Source of the DNA: Planctomycetales bacterium | Lineage (GTDB): Bacteria; Planctomycetota; Planctomycetia; Planctomycetales; Planctomycetaceae | Assembly: GCA_020050375.1 (NCBI GenBank) | Contig: JAGVKR010000012.1 | Coordinates: 1-6,792 of the forward strand | DNA: 6,792 bases | Direction of reading: 5' to 3' | Part shown: positions 5,331 to 6,792 of the stretch, in pieces | Position numbering within the stretch: the first letter of the stretch is position 1 | Layout: the number at the start of each line of letters is the position of its first letter | Position numbers and translations under genes: made by a program | Notes under the pieces: generated by a model | Told to the model about the DNA's origin: nothing | What the model saw: the letters and a program-made list of their open reading frames with translations, nothing else | Databases searched by the model: none

Positions 5331-6792
5331 TCACCGGTTCAGCAGAAACTCGCTGCTGTTGAGCAGCGCCCAGAACACGTCGCTCAGGGCCTTCTTCATG
5401 TCTTTCGCCGCTCCCCCTTCGTCGACATATTTGACAAGCTTCTCCAGCTCGTCGGGGCGCGGCGTGCGACTGAGAACAGCCAGATAAAGCGACTCCAGCC
5501 GCTCGGACGTCGTCATCTGCGGGAACTCGGCAACGGCCGCCAAGGTCGCGCTTTTCTCGAGGCTGGTCGCATCGGCGACGAATTGACCATTCATCATCGC
5601 CAGGGCCTGCAAGATCGTCGTCTGCTGCTCGATCACTGCGTCGCGGCTGTTGTCGAAAGTCTGCACAAATTCGGCGCGCGGCGAGTTGCTCTGCATCGAG
5701 AACGGATCGCGATTCGTGTAGGGTTCATAAAATCCGGTCGCCTGCGCGATGCTGTCAAACAGTTGCTCGGGAGTCAGCCCTTTGAGAGACATGCGGGCGA
5801 AGAGCCGCGGATTCTCCTGACTGGAATCCGTCTGCTGGCTGCTGAGCTGATACGTCCGACTGGCTGTGATGGCCCGAATCAGAAACTTGACGTCGAACTT
5901 GTGGGCGGCGAGCTCTCGCGCCAAGAAGTCGAGCAATTCCGGATGACTGGGGGGATTGTCGGCCGTGAAATCGTCGACCGGGTTGACGATCCCGACGCCG
6001 AAGAAATGCCCCCACATGCGATTGGCCGCCGCTTTGGCGAAATACGGGTTGTCGCCCGAGGCCATCCAGTCGGCGAGCGTTCCGCGGGCGCTTTCGCGGA
6101 ACTTGAGCTTAGGTTCACTCCCATCCAGATAGGCGGCTTTGACCAGCTTACCGGTGCCGGGGATCACCAGCTCCCGCCGGTCGAACAGCTCCCGGATCGA
6201 ATTCAGCACTCCCTGTTGTTGCGATCCGGCATCGCGCTCCATGCCGGCGAAGAATGCCGCGTAGCCCCAGAATTGCTCGCGCTTCCAGTCGTCGAAGGGA
6301 TGGTCGTGGCACTGCGCGCATTCGATGCGGACTCCCAGAAAAATCCGGGCCGTCCCTGCCGCAAGGTTCTCGGGCTTGAGCTGCTTCGCCTGATAGAAGC
6401 TGATGGGGGTGACATCCCCCTGCCCCTGAAACGGGTTCGCCGCATTCCGCGGATCGACCGTGACAGTCAGGATCTCGCGGACGAGCGAATCGTAGCTCGC
6501 ATTGTCGGTGAGCCGCTTCCGCAGCCACGCTTCGAAGGCCGGGATCAGAAACCGGACCTGCAAGTCAGCCTCCGCCTCGGGCATCATCACCGAACGCCAG
6601 ACGTTCGAGAAATTCATGATGTACGCCGGGCTCTCGAGCAGCCGGTCGACCAGCTTACGCCGTTTGTCGGGGGCCGTGTCGCCGAGAAACTCGTGCAGGT
6701 CGGCGACGGCCGGAATCTTGCCGGCGATGTCGAGGTACACTCGCCGCATGAATGCCGCGTCTTCTGTCGGCGGAGCAGGAACCGCCTTTTCG
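5331..6792 (-). CDS. DUF1549/DUF1553 (PSCyt2/PSD1) cytochrome-like protein, 5' partial
   Basis: The reading frame runs off the right edge; 486 residues are visible. An ATG at 6749 is internal, because the codons before it (EKAVPAPPTEDAAF) are the usual lead-in to the DUF1549 motif MRRVYLDIAGKIP and join it without a break. DUF1549 (PF07583) covers about residues 10-215, with RRKLVDRLLESPAY near 46-59 and ECAQCHDHPFDDW around 157-169. The latter holds a CxxCH motif (C158, C161, H162), the classical covalent haem c site. DUF1553 (PF07587) covers about 238-483, from ADWMASGDNPYFAKAAANR to the typical end NSSEFLLNR. The family is large in planctomycetes and often carries an N-terminal PSCyt1 cytochrome domain; whether this one does lies outside the window. 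A periplasmic redox role is likely from the haem motif, but the substrate is unknown. It is the first of three genes in the same direction and is probably co-transcribed with DUF1501. Confidence 0.94.
   Translation of the reverse strand, partial: EKAVPAPPTEDAAFMRRVYLDIAGKIPAVADLHEFLGDTAPDKRRKLVDRLLESPAYIMNFSNVWRSVMMPEAEADLQVRFLIPAFEAWLRKRLTDNASYDSLVREILTVTVDPRNAANPFQGQGDVTPISFYQAKQLKPENLAAGTARIFLGVRIECAQCHDHPFDDWKREQFWGYAAFFAGMERDAGSQQQGVLNSIRELFDRRELVIPGTGKLVKAAYLDGSEPKLKFRESARGTLADWMASGDNPYFAKAAANRMWGHFFGVGIVNPVDDFTADNPPSHPELLDFLARELAAHKFDVKFLIRAITASRTYQLSSQQTDSSQENPRLFARMSLKGLTPEQLFDSIAQATGFYEPYTNRDPFSMQSNSPRAEFVQTFDNSRDAVIEQQTTILQALAMMNGQFVADATSLEKSATLAAVAEFPQMTTSERLESLYLAVLSRTPRPDELEKLVKYVDEGGAAKDMKKALSDVFWALLNSSEFLLNR

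Noticed and set aside
6747..6749. ATG at 6749 as the start of the DUF1549/DUF1553 gene
   Set aside because: The codons upstream to the window edge remain open and encode the usual proline-rich lead-in to DUF1549, so the ATG is an internal Met and the gene is 5' partial.

Overview
The window looks like chromosome of a planctomycete, probably a Pirellula- or Blastopirellula-like member. The reasons are the high G+C content, a DUF1549/DUF1553 (PSCyt2/PSD1) gene next to a DUF1501 gene with a twin-arginine signal, a secreted protein with many EF-hands, and short palindromes and 7-8 bp tandem repeats around gene borders. The taxonomic call rests on family content only.

Left part, + strand (1-1869): the window opens inside the last 88 codons of what looks like a family 5 extracellular solute-binding protein (peptide/nickel ABC transporter type). 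The next gene overlaps its end and encodes an exported protein of about 539 aa that I do not recognise. That protein has a signal peptide, a probable beta-sandwich segment, helical and charged C-terminal stretches and a proline-rich tail. The overlap suggests the two are co-transcribed and translationally coupled.

Right part, - strand (1887-6792, read right to left): three genes in the same direction. First is a DUF1549/DUF1553 protein with a CxxCH haem-type motif, whose 5' end lies beyond the window. Next is a DUF1501 protein (alkaline-phosphatase-like fold, Tat-exported). Last is a secreted protein with ten recognisable EF-hand loops and two degenerate ones. Adjacency of DUF1549/DUF1553 and DUF1501 is a standard planctomycete arrangement; substrate and biochemical role are unknown. 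The + and - units converge with only 17 bp between stop codons and no visible terminator.

The parts that depart from routine are the repeats. A 7-bp tandem repeat, preceded by a small palindrome, lies inside the DUF1501 reading frame between its ATG and the Tat motif. A hairpin and an 8-bp tandem repeat sit in the gap upstream of that gene. A three-armed palindrome abuts its stop codon. Two G tracts (8 and 9 bases) interrupt the unknown + strand gene. I saw no tRNA, rRNA, CRISPR array, insertion sequence or clear new defence or metabolic system.
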